The position numbers and the translations under genes are program-made. Below are positions 17,507-26,542 of a stretch of 64,000 bases of DNA, piece after piece. A model generated the notes under the pieces. That model saw only the letters and a program-made list of their open reading frames with translations. It was not told where the DNA came from and did not search any database. How positions within the stretch are numbered: the stretch's first letter is position 1; each line of letters begins with the position of its first letter. Source of the stretch: Acidicapsa dinghuensis (lineage in GTDB: Bacteria > Acidobacteriota > Terriglobia > Terriglobales > Acidobacteriaceae); the NCBI RefSeq assembly GCF_025685685.1, contig NZ_JAGSYH010000006.1, positions 186,001-250,000 of the forward strand, given 5' to 3'.

Positions 17507-18751
17507 ATGGGCAAATTTGTATCCACTGCTGTTGTGTTTGCCTTGGCATCCTTGGTGGCGTGTGCAAACTCCGCTTTCGCCGCCAACACCGCTCATTCCG
17601 TTAGGCACAAAAAGACCAGCGTTCAGGAAGTACATCACCCTGTTCGGCATACTGCACATCCAGGCTCCAAATCAGTTGCAACCGCCTCCCATCATGCCGT
17701 CGTCCATGGACGGGTACGTCGGGCAAGTGTCGTATCGCGCCGCCATCGCTATTACGAACGCTTTACCGCCGATTCCTTCGTGACATCTCAGGGGGATGGC
17801 GACGTCACCACAGGTGAAGATCCGACCATTCGCGCAGCATTGATCGACGCGCTCGGCAATATGAATGGCACGGCCTTGGTTATTAACCCATCTACTGGCC
17901 GCATCCTGGCCATGGTCAACCAGAAGCTCGCGCTTTCGCCCGGAGCCGAGCCCTGCTCGACTATCAAGCTTTCAGTCGCCATGGCAGCCCTCTCCGAGGG
18001 TCTTGTCACCCGCGATACTCCTGTAAACCTCGGCGGCTTCCGCATGAACCTGACGGAAGCTCTAGCTCACTCAAACAATCTTTATTTTGAAGAGCTTGGC
18101 CGCGAACTGGGCTTTGAGCGTGTCCGCCATTACGCCACCCAGTTCGGCCTCGGGGAATTAGCCGGCTATGACATCCCCGGCGAGCAGCTCGGAACCTACC
18201 CGGCAGAAGAGATCCCAGCCTCCGAAGGCGGCGTAGGCCGCATGTGCAGTTTCGGCCAGGGCGTATCGATGACGCCGCTTCAACTCGGCGCTTTCGTCGC
18301 TGCCATTGCCAACGGAGGTACCCTCTACTACCTCCAGCACCCAACCACTCCTGAAGAAATCGCGAGCTTCCAACCGCGTATCAAGCGCACCCTCAACATT
18401 TCCCGCTATATTCCCGATCTTGAAGACGGCATGGCCGGAGCCGTTGAGTACGGCACCGCCCGTTCACTGCGAGTGAACTTCCACGAGTTTCCCGTCTTCG
18501 GTAAGACCGGAACCTGCTCGAATAACGGAACCCGCTTCGGCTGGTTCGGCTCCTTCTCCGATTCTCCGCAGGGCAGTCTGGTAACGGTCTTCTTCCTTGA
18601 AGGCGGGCGGCCGGTCTTCGGACCTCGCGCAGCAGAGTTGACCGGCATCTTCTACAAAAGCCTTTGGGATCGCAACTACTTCGGCGACAAACCGGTGACT
18701 GCGAGCAACGCTTCGGCTTTATCCCCTATTGGTGAGGGATCAGCTCACTGA
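17507..18751 (+). CDS. Stand-alone penicillin-binding transpeptidase-domain protein
   Basis: The 414-aa product has a signal peptide (to about residue 26), then a His/Arg-rich basic linker (27-85) and a transpeptidase domain. Active-site motifs are complete: STIK at 151-154 with the nucleophile Ser, SNN at 189-191 and KTG at 333-335. It lacks the N-terminal dimerisation domain of class B PBPs, so it is short for that class. It most likely acts as a periplasmic D,D-transpeptidase or carboxypeptidase, or a penicilloyl serine transferase relative. ATG at 17507 follows the ftsZ terminator, so it may have its own promoter. Confidence 0.85.
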   Translation: MGKFVSTAVVFALASLVACANSAFAANTAHSVRHKKTSVQEVHHPVRHTAHPGSKSVATASHHAVVHGRVRRASVVSRRHRYYERFTADSFVTSQGDGDVTTGEDPTIRAALIDALGNMNGTALVINPSTGRILAMVNQKLALSPGAEPCSTIKLSVAMAALSEGLVTRDTPVNLGGFRMNLTEALAHSNNLYFEELGRELGFERVRHYATQFGLGELAGYDIPGEQLGTYPAEEIPASEGGVGRMCSFGQGVSMTPLQLGAFVAAIANGGTLYYLQHPTTPEEIASFQPRIKRTLNISRYIPDLEDGMAGAVEYGTARSLRVNFHEFPVFGKTGTCSNNGTRFGWFGSFSDSPQGSLVTVFFLEGGRPVFGPRAAELTGIFYKSLWDRNYFGDKPVTASNASALSPIGEGSAH

Positions 18752-18765
18752 TCCAACAGCATTCG

Positions 18766-19749
18766 CTAAGTCAATTTGACGGCTCTTCGGTTTTGAACCG
18801 GGTGCCGTTTGGCTAGTATGGGGCTTGAACCAGTTTCTCCCAGCCATGCTTTCTGGCCGTAAGTCTCGCGGAAAAACTGCAAGAATGCCTGTACCTTCGG
18901 TGAAGCGCTTAGCCGCGGCGGATAGAGCGCGTACAACTCAACCGGATCAGGTTCCCACTCCGGCAAAACGCGCACCAGACGGCCCTCCTCGGTTTCTCGC
19001 GCTGCCATGGATTGCGACAACAGTGCAATTCCGACTCCCGCTTCGGCCAGCAGGTGATTGACTGTCGGATCCGGAACAGAAACCTTAGCTGACACTCTGA
19101 CCTCACATAATTCACCGCTTCGCCGCAATCGCAAAATCGTGTATCCAGCCGGTAGCCCAAACTGGCTGCAACTTGTCGTCACGCAACTATGCTGCGCAAG
19201 ATCGCCAGGGGTTTGCGGCATCGAACATCGTTCGAGGTAATCCGGGCTGGCATATGCTCCTAGCCGGATGCGCATCAGCGGTTTCACCAGCATTCCTGAG
19301 TCTTCCAGCGGCCCCGCTTTCACAAGCATGTCGAGATCTTCCTGATCAGGATTCTCCGCACCGTGAAGCAGATGCAGATCCACCTGCAGATCAGGGTGCG
19401 CAGCTAGGAACTCTCCCAACATCGGTCCGATGACTGACCGGGCAAAGGCTACTGGTGCGCCAATGCTCAGTCTTCCGCGCGGCGTTGCCAGCAGCGCTCC
19501 GACCGCCTGTTCCGCCTCTTCCGCCTGATCCATAATCCGCTGGCAATGGCTTCGGTAGAGCTCACCAGCCTCCGTCAGCGCCACGCTGCGGGTCGTGCGA
19601 TCGATCAGCCGGACACCGAGCCTGTCTTCCAATCGGCGTATCGCCCGGCTCACACTCGATTTTGGAACTCCCAGCTTTCGAGCAGCCTGCGTAAAGCTCT
19701 GCGTCCGCGACACCTGCACGAAGAACTGTAGCTCATTCAGATCGTTCAC
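18766..19749 (-). CDS. LysR-family transcriptional regulator
   Basis: The 327-aa product has the LysR winged HTH at residues 1-60 (FVQVSRTQSFTQAARKLGVPKSSVSRAIRRLEDRLGVRLIDR pattern) and a periplasmic-binding-like effector domain after residue 90. The annotated start is the GTG at 19749, with a GGGG-rich site about eight bases upstream; the open frame reaches 19923, but that extension has no family features. It is divergent from the NmrA-type gene at 19860, the usual arrangement for a LysR protein and its target, so it probably controls that gene and itself. Confidence 0.9.
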   Translation of the reverse strand: MNDLNELQFFVQVSRTQSFTQAARKLGVPKSSVSRAIRRLEDRLGVRLIDRTTRSVALTEAGELYRSHCQRIMDQAEEAEQAVGALLATPRGRLSIGAPVAFARSVIGPMLGEFLAAHPDLQVDLHLLHGAENPDQEDLDMLVKAGPLEDSGMLVKPLMRIRLGAYASPDYLERCSMPQTPGDLAQHSCVTTSCSQFGLPAGYTILRLRRSGELCEVRVSAKVSVPDPTVNHLLAEAGVGIALLSQSMAARETEEGRLVRVLPEWEPDPVELYALYPPRLSASPKVQAFLQFFRETYGQKAWLGETGSSPILAKRHPVQNRRAVKLT

Positions 19750-19750
19750 T

Positions 19751-19772
19751 ACTGTTCCCCCATAGAAACAGT
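19751..19772. promoter_or_regulatory. Candidate LysR binding site in the divergent intergenic region
   Basis: ACTGTT-N10-AACAGT spans 19751-19772, immediately upstream of the LysR GTG and between the two divergent genes. Its spacing is close to a T-N11-A LysR box. A second imperfect dyad (GCAAACA...TGTTGC) follows at about 19778-19798. Confidence 0.45.
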
Positions 19773-19859
19773 GTATTGCAAACAGCGATGATTGTTGCTG
19801 CATCCAAAACCTGTCGCGTCGAGAAGCATGGACAATACCGGCGCAGAGAGAGGCAAACA

Positions 19860-20712
19860 ATGTTTCTGATCGTAGGAGCAACAGGCAACGTAGGCAGCCA
19901 GGTAGCTGATGGGCTTTTGGCACGTGGGGAACAGGTTCGGGTTTTCACCCGCGACCAGAGCAAGCTAGCGGATGTAGCGAAGCGCTGGGGAGATCCGGTC
20001 GAGGTGGTGCAAGGGGATCTGACCCAGCCGGAAAGCTTCGAGGCAGCGGTCAAGGGCGTCAGGGCGGTCTTTCTAATGAACGCGGCACTCGACGCCGAAT
20101 CCTTCCGCATGGTTCTGGAAGGCGCAAAGCGGCAGGGCGTGCGCCGCATCATCTTTTTGTCATCTGTACTGGCAGCCAGGCCCGATCTGCAGATTGGCCT
20201 GATGCACAAGGTCAAGGAAGATGCAATCCGCGACGCCGGATTCGAATTCACATCCGTCCGCGCCACCGGTTTCATGTCCAATGTGCGTGTGGACGAGTTC
20301 CATTCGCGCGGAAGGCGTCGTTTATAACGCCATGGGTACAGGAAAATCGGCACTCATTGCCCCGGAAGATATTGCTGCCGTGGCCGTTGCTGCATTGGTT
20401 TCACCCAATCCGTTAGGCCCAATCCTCGAAGTGACAGGCGGCGAGCTGCTTACCGTTCCGGAAGAAGTAGAAATCCTGTCCAAAGCGCTTGGGCGCACCC
20501 TGCGCGTTATAGACGTGACGACCGAGCAAGCCGCAGATGGATTGGTGGCGAATGGCTTGCCGCGTCCGGTAGCAAACGCTGTTGCAGCGTCGTTCCAGGC
20601 GATCCGCGAGGGCCGGGTGACCGAGCTAACCACCACGGTCCGGGACATAACCGGCAAAGAGCCAATCCGGTTCGCCGAATGGATAGTCGGGCGCGCGAAT
20701 ACCACCGCGTAG
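19860..20712 (+). pseudogene. NmrA-type NAD(P)-binding reductase, split by a frameshift
   Basis: The first frame (19860-20327) encodes the Rossmann start MFLIVGATGNVGSQVADGLL, the QGDLTQPESFEAAV segment and RATGFMSN. The expected continuation SIRAEGVVYNAMGTGKSALIAPEDIAAVAV lies in the next frame and runs to 20712. The break falls at about 20283-20292, in a GTGCGTGTGG tract, and fits a 1-base insertion or 2-base deletion. The rebuilt protein would be about 284 aa, normal for NmrA/SDR-atypical quinone or NADPH-sensing reductases. An AGAGAGG site precedes the ATG. It may be a true pseudogene or a sequencing error. Confidence 0.75.
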
Positions 20713-20818
20713 CCAAAGAACAGATGCGCATCGGAACGGCAACTCTGGCATCCTATGAATACGGGCAGCATTTGCGAGGGTGGTGCATGTTGTCCGTAGT
20801 TCGAGTCCAGGTCCGGTC

Positions 20819-21775
20819 ATGTCCCTTCCGACAGCAATTCTCATCACTTACGGCTATCTACTAATCTTCGGTTGGGTTTTCCTGGAGCAGATCGGGCTAC
20901 CCCTCCCTGCAACGCCAGTTCTATTGGCCGCCGGCGCGCTTTCCGCTACCGAACACATCAGCTTCGCTCTAGCGCTAGCAGCCGGATCGCTGGCCTGCGT
21001 GGTCGCGGATGTGAGCTGGTTCTTCTTCGGCCGCCGCTGGGGACACATCGTTCTTCGGATCATCTGCCGCTTCTCGCTGGAATCCAGCACCTGCGTCCGT
21101 AAAACCCACGACTCGTTCGGCCGGCGGGGCGCTTATACCCTCTTGTTCGCCAAGTTCATTCCCGGACTCTCGGTCGTCGCTCCTCCGGTTGCGGGGCAGA
21201 CCGGAATGAGCCTGCGCCGCTTCCTCACCTTCGATCTCGCAGGATCGATCATCTGGACCGGTACGCTCCTGCTGGCAGGGCGGCTCTTCGGCGACCTGAT
21301 CGAGAAGAACCCGCACCTGCTTGATACCATGGGGCATTTCAGCGGCCTGCTTCTGCTGCTCGGAGTCCTCGGATTCCTGGCCTATCGCATCTATCGCCAG
21401 CAGGCCTATCTACGTAAGTTCCGCACTGCCCGTCTTGAGCCAGTGGAGCTGAAGCGGATGTTGGACGAAGGCCTGCCAGTTTATATCGTCGATCTGCGTC
21501 ACCCCCTTGAGCTGGTGCCCGATCCCTTCACGCTCCCTGGTGCACTTCACGTCTCGCCTGATGCCCTGGCCAGGCGTAGCGGTGAGATTCCGCACGACCG
21601 CGACGTCGTACTCTACTGCACTTGTCCCAGCGAAGCCACGGCTGCCAAAACAGCCATGACGCTGCACAAACTCGGCATCGATCGCGTGCGTCCATTGCGC
21701 GGGGGCTTCGACGAGTGGAAACGCCTGGGCTACCCCATGGACGAAGTGCATCCTGCCAGCCTCGCCGAGATTTAA
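20819..21775 (+). CDS. DedA-family membrane protein fused to a rhodanese domain
   Basis: The 318-aa product begins with a DedA/SNARE-associated membrane domain (about 1-195): FLEQIGLPLPATPVLLAAGAL and FAKFIPGLSVVAPPVAGQTGMS are the family signatures (re-entrant Pro-rich stretch and the F-x-R/K-x-x-P-G motif). A rhodanese homology domain follows (about 205-310), with Asp-Leu-Arg (225-227) and a possible active-site loop YCTCPSEATA holding Cys267 and Cys269. DedA proteins are linked to lipid or undecaprenyl-phosphate flipping. The rhodanese part should be cytoplasmic. The ATG at 20819 has an AGG site; the longer frame from 20780 is not needed. Confidence 0.88.
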   Translation: MSLPTAILITYGYLLIFGWVFLEQIGLPLPATPVLLAAGALSATEHISFALALAAGSLACVVADVSWFFFGRRWGHIVLRIICRFSLESSTCVRKTHDSFGRRGAYTLLFAKFIPGLSVVAPPVAGQTGMSLRRFLTFDLAGSIIWTGTLLLAGRLFGDLIEKNPHLLDTMGHFSGLLLLLGVLGFLAYRIYRQQAYLRKFRTARLEPVELKRMLDEGLPVYIVDLRHPLELVPDPFTLPGALHVSPDALARRSGEIPHDRDVVLYCTCPSEATAAKTAMTLHKLGIDRVRPLRGGFDEWKRLGYPMDEVHPASLAEI

Positions 21776-21899
21776 TCTTCCTTCTGGTTCAAATCAGTCC
21801 TGAATCGCCTGCCAGCTACGCGGCCACTCGCAATGTGGCGCATGCTTGAGCAAAGATTATTAAACTAACTCTTGGCGTGGAGTAATGTTGCGCCAGGAG

Positions 21900-21908
21900 C
21901 CGCACTTG
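21900..21908 (+). promoter_or_regulatory. Start region deciding the TTG of the UbiD gene
   Basis: AGGAG at 21895-21899 is six bases upstream of TTG 21906, which yields the usual AYQDLREWI N-terminus. The in-frame ATG at 21885 has its GGAG only two bases away, too close to work well. Confidence 0.5.
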
Positions 21909-23549
21909 GCCTATCAAGACCTTCGCGAATGGATTGCAGCACTCGATAAAGCAGGCGAGCTGAAACGCATCAAGGAGCCGGTCTCGCCCCGGCTCGAAAT
22001 CGCCGAAATCACCGACCGCGCCTGCAAGCTCGGCAAGACCAGCGGCCAAGGCTCCAAGTCCGACCACAAAGGCAAGATGTCCTCCGACGGCGGCCCGGCT
22101 TTGCTGTTTGAGAACATTGTCGGCCACCCCGGCCACAAGGTTCTAATGAACCAGTTCGGCTCCACACGCCGCATGGCCAAGTCCCTCGGCGTCGAGCGCC
22201 TCGACGAGATAGCCGAGCGCATCCAGAGCCTGCTGCACATGAAAGCCCCCGAAGGCTTCCTCGACAAGCTCAAGATGCTTCCCCAGCTAGGCGATCTGGC
22301 AAAGGTGTTTCCGAAGACTGTTTCTGCCAAAGATGCACCCTGCAAGCAGGTCATTCTCCGCGAAAACTTCAATCTTCTCGACTTCCCAGTGCTTACCTGT
22401 TGGCCGCACGACGGCGGCCCATTCATCACCCTGCCCTGCGTCCACACACGCGACCCCAAAACAGGCAAGCGCAACATCGGCATGTACCGAATGCAAATCT
22501 ACGATGGGCAGACCACCGGCATGCACTGGCAGCGTCAAAAAGTGGCAGCCGAGCACTACCGCGAAGCCTTGCGCGCCGCAGCCCAAACGAACGCCGACTC
22601 CGATCCACTTGCCGCCCGCGTAGCAGCCATGGCCGAAACCTCCGGCGGAGCCTATGCAGTTCCCGATGGCCCAGTAGGCGGCCTGCCACAGGTAAAATTC
22701 GGCGAGCTAAAAGGATCACGCATGGAAGTAGCCGTTTCAATCGGTTCCGACCCTGCAACAACCTTCTCCGCCATCGTCCCTGCGCCACCCGACATTGAGG
22801 AGTACCTCATTGCTGGCTTCCTGCGCGGCAAGCCCGTCGAGATCGTCAAATGCGAAACCGTCGATCTCGAAGTCCCCGCCCAATCGGAAATCGTTCTCGA
22901 AGGCTACGTCGAGCTGGGCGAGCTACGCACTGAAGGTCCCTTCGGCGATCACACCGGCTTCTACACCATGCAGGATGAATACCCCGTCTTCCACATCACC
23001 TGCATCACGCATCGCAAAGATCCCATCTATGCCGCTACCATCGTCGGCAAGCCGCCCATGGAAGACGCATGGATGGGCAAAGCCGTCGAGCGCATCTTCC
23101 TGCCCATGATGCGCATGACCATCCCCGAGATCGTCGACATCAACCTGCCACCCGAAGGCGTTTTCCACAACCTGATGCTCGTGTCGATCAAGAAGAGCTA
23201 CCCCGGCCAGGCACGTAAAGTCATGTCAGCCATCTGGTCGCTCGGCCAGGCCATGTTCACAAAGTGCATCATCGTGGTCGATGAGGACTGCGATGTGCAG
23301 GACATCGGCGAAGTCGTCCTGCGCGTCACCAACAACATCGATCCCGAGCGCGACATCCAGTTCACCCTCGGCCCCATCGATTCGCTCGACCACGCCAGCC
23401 GCCTACCCAACTACGGCTCCAAGATGGGCATCGACGCCACTCGCAAATGGCGCGCCGAAGGCTTCAACCGCCCCTGGCCGGCCATGCTCGAAATGGACCG
23501 CGAAACCAAGTCCAAAGTCGACGCCATCTGGAGCAAGCTCGGTATCTGA
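21906..23549 (+). CDS. ubiD: UbiD-family prenylated-FMN-dependent decarboxylase
   Basis: The product (547 aa from TTG 21906; 554 from ATG 21885) matches UbiD along its length: DLREWIAALDKAGELKRI at the start, the NQFGSTRRMAKSLGV segment, GKRNIGMYRMQIYDGQTTGMHWQ in the middle, and EGPFGDHTGFYTMQDEYPVFHIT with the catalytic E-R-E-type acidic cluster region nearby. Such enzymes decarboxylate 4-hydroxybenzoate-type quinone precursors or other unsaturated acids and need prenyl-FMN made by UbiX; no ubiX is in the window. Its role in menaquinone or another pathway is inferred, not shown. Confidence 0.9.
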   Translation: MAYQDLREWIAALDKAGELKRIKEPVSPRLEIAEITDRACKLGKTSGQGSKSDHKGKMSSDGGPALLFENIVGHPGHKVLMNQFGSTRRMAKSLGVERLDEIAERIQSLLHMKAPEGFLDKLKMLPQLGDLAKVFPKTVSAKDAPCKQVILRENFNLLDFPVLTCWPHDGGPFITLPCVHTRDPKTGKRNIGMYRMQIYDGQTTGMHWQRQKVAAEHYREALRAAAQTNADSDPLAARVAAMAETSGGAYAVPDGPVGGLPQVKFGELKGSRMEVAVSIGSDPATTFSAIVPAPPDIEEYLIAGFLRGKPVEIVKCETVDLEVPAQSEIVLEGYVELGELRTEGPFGDHTGFYTMQDEYPVFHITCITHRKDPIYAATIVGKPPMEDAWMGKAVERIFLPMMRMTIPEIVDINLPPEGVFHNLMLVSIKKSYPGQARKVMSAIWSLGQAMFTKCIIVVDEDCDVQDIGEVVLRVTNNIDPERDIQFTLGPIDSLDHASRLPNYGSKMGIDATRKWRAEGFNRPWPAMLEMDRETKSKVDAIWSKLGI

Positions 23550-23633
23550 ATCCGAGACTCAGCAAAGCCTGAGATGAAAGCAGCACGTCGCATTTGATAC
23601 GCTTCCAGCAAGCCAGATTCGCACTGGAAACGT

Positions 23634-24218
23634 ATGCGGCTTCGCTCCTATCTTCTCGGGCTTTGTTGTGCGCTGTCAGCGAGCGCACTCATGGCTTCGG
23701 TGCAGCCAGTTGCATTTGATCTCGACGGAAAACCCGTAAACGATCTCGCCGCTCCCGGCGCCCACGTAGTAGTGCTAGTCTTCGCCGCCATCGACTGCCC
23801 CATCTCCAACCGCTACATCCCCACAATCGAACATCTCCGCACCGAGTGGAAATCCAAAGGTGTGCGCGTCTGGTGGGTCTTCCCCAACCCCAACGACACA
23901 GCCAGCACGGTAAAAAAGCATGACGAAGAATTCTCCATGGCAACCCCCGTCCTGCTCGATACCCACCAGAACCTCGTTCATCTAGCTCATGCCGGAGTAA
24001 CCCCCGAAGCCGCAGTCTTCTCCGTCCACAACGGCCAACTCCACGAGATCTACCATGGCCGCATCGATAACCGTTATCGCGCCTTCGGAGTCGAGCGCCC
24101 ACAGCCCACCACGCACGAGCTCGCAGACGCCATCGAAGCCGCGCTGACAGAACACGCAGCACCCAAGCCCGAGGCCAACCCCGTCGGCTGCGCCATCGTC
24201 CCGCTCGGCGAGAAGTGA
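23634..24218 (+). CDS. Exported thioredoxin-fold (redoxin-like) protein
   Basis: The 194-aa protein has a signal peptide (RLRSYLLGLCCALSASALMA, cleavage near residue 21) and a thioredoxin/AhpC-TSA-like fold: FAAIDCPISNRYIPTIEHLRTEW, WVFPNPNDTASTVKKHDEEF, TPVLLDTHQNLVHLAHAGVTPEAAVF (cis-Pro loop). Only one Cys is present at the active-site position (DCPIS), so it cannot work as a CxxC oxidoreductase alone; another Cys is near the C-terminus (GCAIVP). It lies 10 bases before the copper/haem TPR protein, and such pairs suggest a periplasmic redox partner or copper-handling role. Confidence 0.8.
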   Translation: MRLRSYLLGLCCALSASALMASVQPVAFDLDGKPVNDLAAPGAHVVVLVFAAIDCPISNRYIPTIEHLRTEWKSKGVRVWWVFPNPNDTASTVKKHDEEFSMATPVLLDTHQNLVHLAHAGVTPEAAVFSVHNGQLHEIYHGRIDNRYRAFGVERPQPTTHELADAIEAALTEHAAPKPEANPVGCAIVPLGEK

Positions 24219-24228
24219 ATCACAATTC

Positions 24229-26475
24229 ATGAGCGCCGGCAGCGATCAACCCATGATTCGTTCCTTGCTGTCTCTACTCTTGTTCGCTGTCATACCCACC
24301 GCAGCCCTCGCAAAGCCTCCAAAAAACACAACGGCAACTGAAACAAAAAACCTCACCTGGTCCCACGACATCGCCCCCATCCTCTATGGCCACTGCACCA
24401 CCTGCCATCATCCCGGAGGCGCAGGCCCCTTCAGCCTGCTAACCTACGCCGACGCAAAGCGCCGCGCATCTCAAATTGTCGAAGTAACGCAATCGCACTT
24501 CATGCCTCCCTGGCTTCCTGAGCCGGGCTACGGCGACTTCGCAGACAATCGCCGACTAAGCAACGGCGATGTGGCAAAGCTAAAGCAGTGGTTCCAGGCT
24601 GGCATGCCGCAGGGCGATCTGAGCGAGGCTCCTACCGCGCCCGCCTACGATGCAAAATGGCAGCTCGGCAAGCCTGACCTCGTGCTCAAGCAGGGCGAGC
24701 CCTTCACGCTTCCCGCCGGAGGCACCGATGTCTTCCGCAACTTTGTCTTCCCTTATCCACTGAAAACCAGCCACTACATCCGCGCCATGGAGATTCGCCC
24801 CGGCGCACCACAAGTCGTGCACCACGCCAACATCCTCATCGACCGCATGGAGAGCTTCCGCGAGCAGCATCCCGACGAGTGGCGCGCCGGGGTTCCTGGC
24901 ATGGAGATTCTTCTCGACTCCGGCAATACCTTCGACCCCGACAGCCACTTCCTCTTCTGGAAGCCCGACACGCCAGCGATCATCGAGCCGCAGGGCATGC
25001 CATGGCGCCTCGATCCCGGCAACGACCTCATCCTTAATACGCACCTCAAGCCATCCGGCAAGTCCGAAACCATCGACAGCGAGATCGGCCTTTACTTCAC
25101 CGATATCCCGCCGGACAAGCAGCCCATGCTCCTGCAACTCGACGCCGACGACAAGCTCGACATTCCCGCAGGCGACAACCACTTCGTCGTAGAAGATTCC
25201 CTGCGGCTGCCCGTCGACGTCGAAGTGCTCGGCATCTATCCGCACGCGCATTACCTCGGCAAGGATATGCAAGGATGGGCCATCCTGCCCGACGGCCGCA
25301 AAGAGTGGCTCATCTGGATTCGTGACTGGGACATCGACCGCCAGTCCGTCTATCGCTACAAACAACCGCTCGAGTTGCCGCGCGGCACCGTGCTCCACAT
25401 GAAGTACCTCTACGACAACTCGGCATCCAATCCGCGCAATCCCCACGACCCTCCCATTCGTGTCCGCGAAGGCAACCGCTCTGAAGACGAGATGGCGCAC
25501 ATGTGGCTGCAGGTCCTTCTCGTGCACACCAAGCCCGGCGATCCCGACCCGCGTCTGCAACTCGAAGAAGCATGGATGCGCGATAGGCTCACTCGCACGC
25601 CCAATGACCGCGTCAGCCTCTACAACCTCGGCGCAGCACTCGCCGGACAGGGCAAATACAAAGAGGCTGCGGCGATTTATGAGCAAGACAGCAAGCTTCA
25701 TCCCAATGACGCTCGCGTGCTCACCGCATTTGGAGCAGCACTCGACGGAGAAGGGAATTGGCAGCAGGCCCGCGCGCTCCTGCAACAAGCCGCAAGCGCA
25801 ACCGAAGCAAGCCGCGCCCAGCACTGCGACGCGGCCTTCGATCTCGCCGATCTCGATGCCCGTCGCAGTCAGGCAAACGCCGAGCAGGAATTCCGCGAAG
25901 AGCTAGCCAGTTGCCCCGATGACGCCGAAGGCCACGCAAGCCTCGGCTCATTGCTGCTAGCCGGTGGACAAACACAAGAAGCAGAAAGCGAACTGCAACG
26001 CAGCCTCGCCATCAACGCTAACAATCTCGACGCGCAGCTTGCTCTGGCCGATGCGCAACTCAGCGCTGGTGATGCCACACACGCCATGCGACTGCTGCAG
26101 ACCGCCATCCAGGCCCATCCAAGCTCCGCCGACGCCCACACGCAGCTAGCTCGCGCCTACGGCATCTCTGGTGATCTCAACAATGCGGAAACCGAACTCA
26201 ACCGCGCCGCAGTCCTCAAGCCCGATGACGCCTCTATCCACTCCGCGCTAAGCCAAGTCATGGCGCAAAACGGCAACCTCGACGGCGCAATCACCGAGCA
26301 GCAACAGGCTCTGAAACTTTTCGCACAAGACGCCGACGGCTGGAACAACCTCGGCGTCCTCGAAGCCCGCAAAGGCGACTCAGCTTCAGCCCGCAAAGAC
26401 TTCGAACGAGCTCTCGCCATCCAACCCGACCACGCACAGGCTCGAGCGAACCTCGCCCATCTCGCAGCGCAGTAG
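24229..26475 (+). CDS. Exported haem c / copper monooxygenase-like protein with TPR repeats
   Basis: The 748-aa protein has a signal peptide (best from Met9, 24253), a haem c site CTTCH at 56-60, then a domain like Cu(II), ascorbate-dependent monooxygenases (PHM/DBM type). Candidate copper ligands are present in family order: HH 198-199, H272, H339-x-H341 and Met391 in LHMKYLYDNS. Residues from about 460 to 745 form around seven TPR repeats (for example DGWNNLGVLEARKGDSASARKDFERAL). The reaction is unknown. Together with the adjacent redoxin gene it probably forms a periplasmic redox unit. Confidence 0.85.
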   Translation: MSAGSDQPMIRSLLSLLLFAVIPTAALAKPPKNTTATETKNLTWSHDIAPILYGHCTTCHHPGGAGPFSLLTYADAKRRASQIVEVTQSHFMPPWLPEPGYGDFADNRRLSNGDVAKLKQWFQAGMPQGDLSEAPTAPAYDAKWQLGKPDLVLKQGEPFTLPAGGTDVFRNFVFPYPLKTSHYIRAMEIRPGAPQVVHHANILIDRMESFREQHPDEWRAGVPGMEILLDSGNTFDPDSHFLFWKPDTPAIIEPQGMPWRLDPGNDLILNTHLKPSGKSETIDSEIGLYFTDIPPDKQPMLLQLDADDKLDIPAGDNHFVVEDSLRLPVDVEVLGIYPHAHYLGKDMQGWAILPDGRKEWLIWIRDWDIDRQSVYRYKQPLELPRGTVLHMKYLYDNSASNPRNPHDPPIRVREGNRSEDEMAHMWLQVLLVHTKPGDPDPRLQLEEAWMRDRLTRTPNDRVSLYNLGAALAGQGKYKEAAAIYEQDSKLHPNDARVLTAFGAALDGEGNWQQARALLQQAASATEASRAQHCDAAFDLADLDARRSQANAEQEFREELASCPDDAEGHASLGSLLLAGGQTQEAESELQRSLAINANNLDAQLALADAQLSAGDATHAMRLLQTAIQAHPSSADAHTQLARAYGISGDLNNAETELNRAAVLKPDDASIHSALSQVMAQNGNLDGAITEQQQALKLFAQDADGWNNLGVLEARKGDSASARKDFERALAIQPDHAQARANLAHLAAQ

Positions 26476-26507
26476 CTTTTGTTTTTGCAGTCGCTTTTCT
26501 TGTCAGC

Positions 26508-26530
26508 ATCCCCGAAGGGGATCTGCTTTT
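26508..26530. terminator. Hairpin between convergent genes
   Basis: ATCCCC-GAA-GGGGAT (26508-26522) followed by CTGCTTTT lies 33 bases after the TPR protein and 20 bases before the 3' end of rph. The stem is short, so termination in either direction is tentative. Confidence 0.45.
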
Positions 26531-26542
26531 AACCCGTGCATC

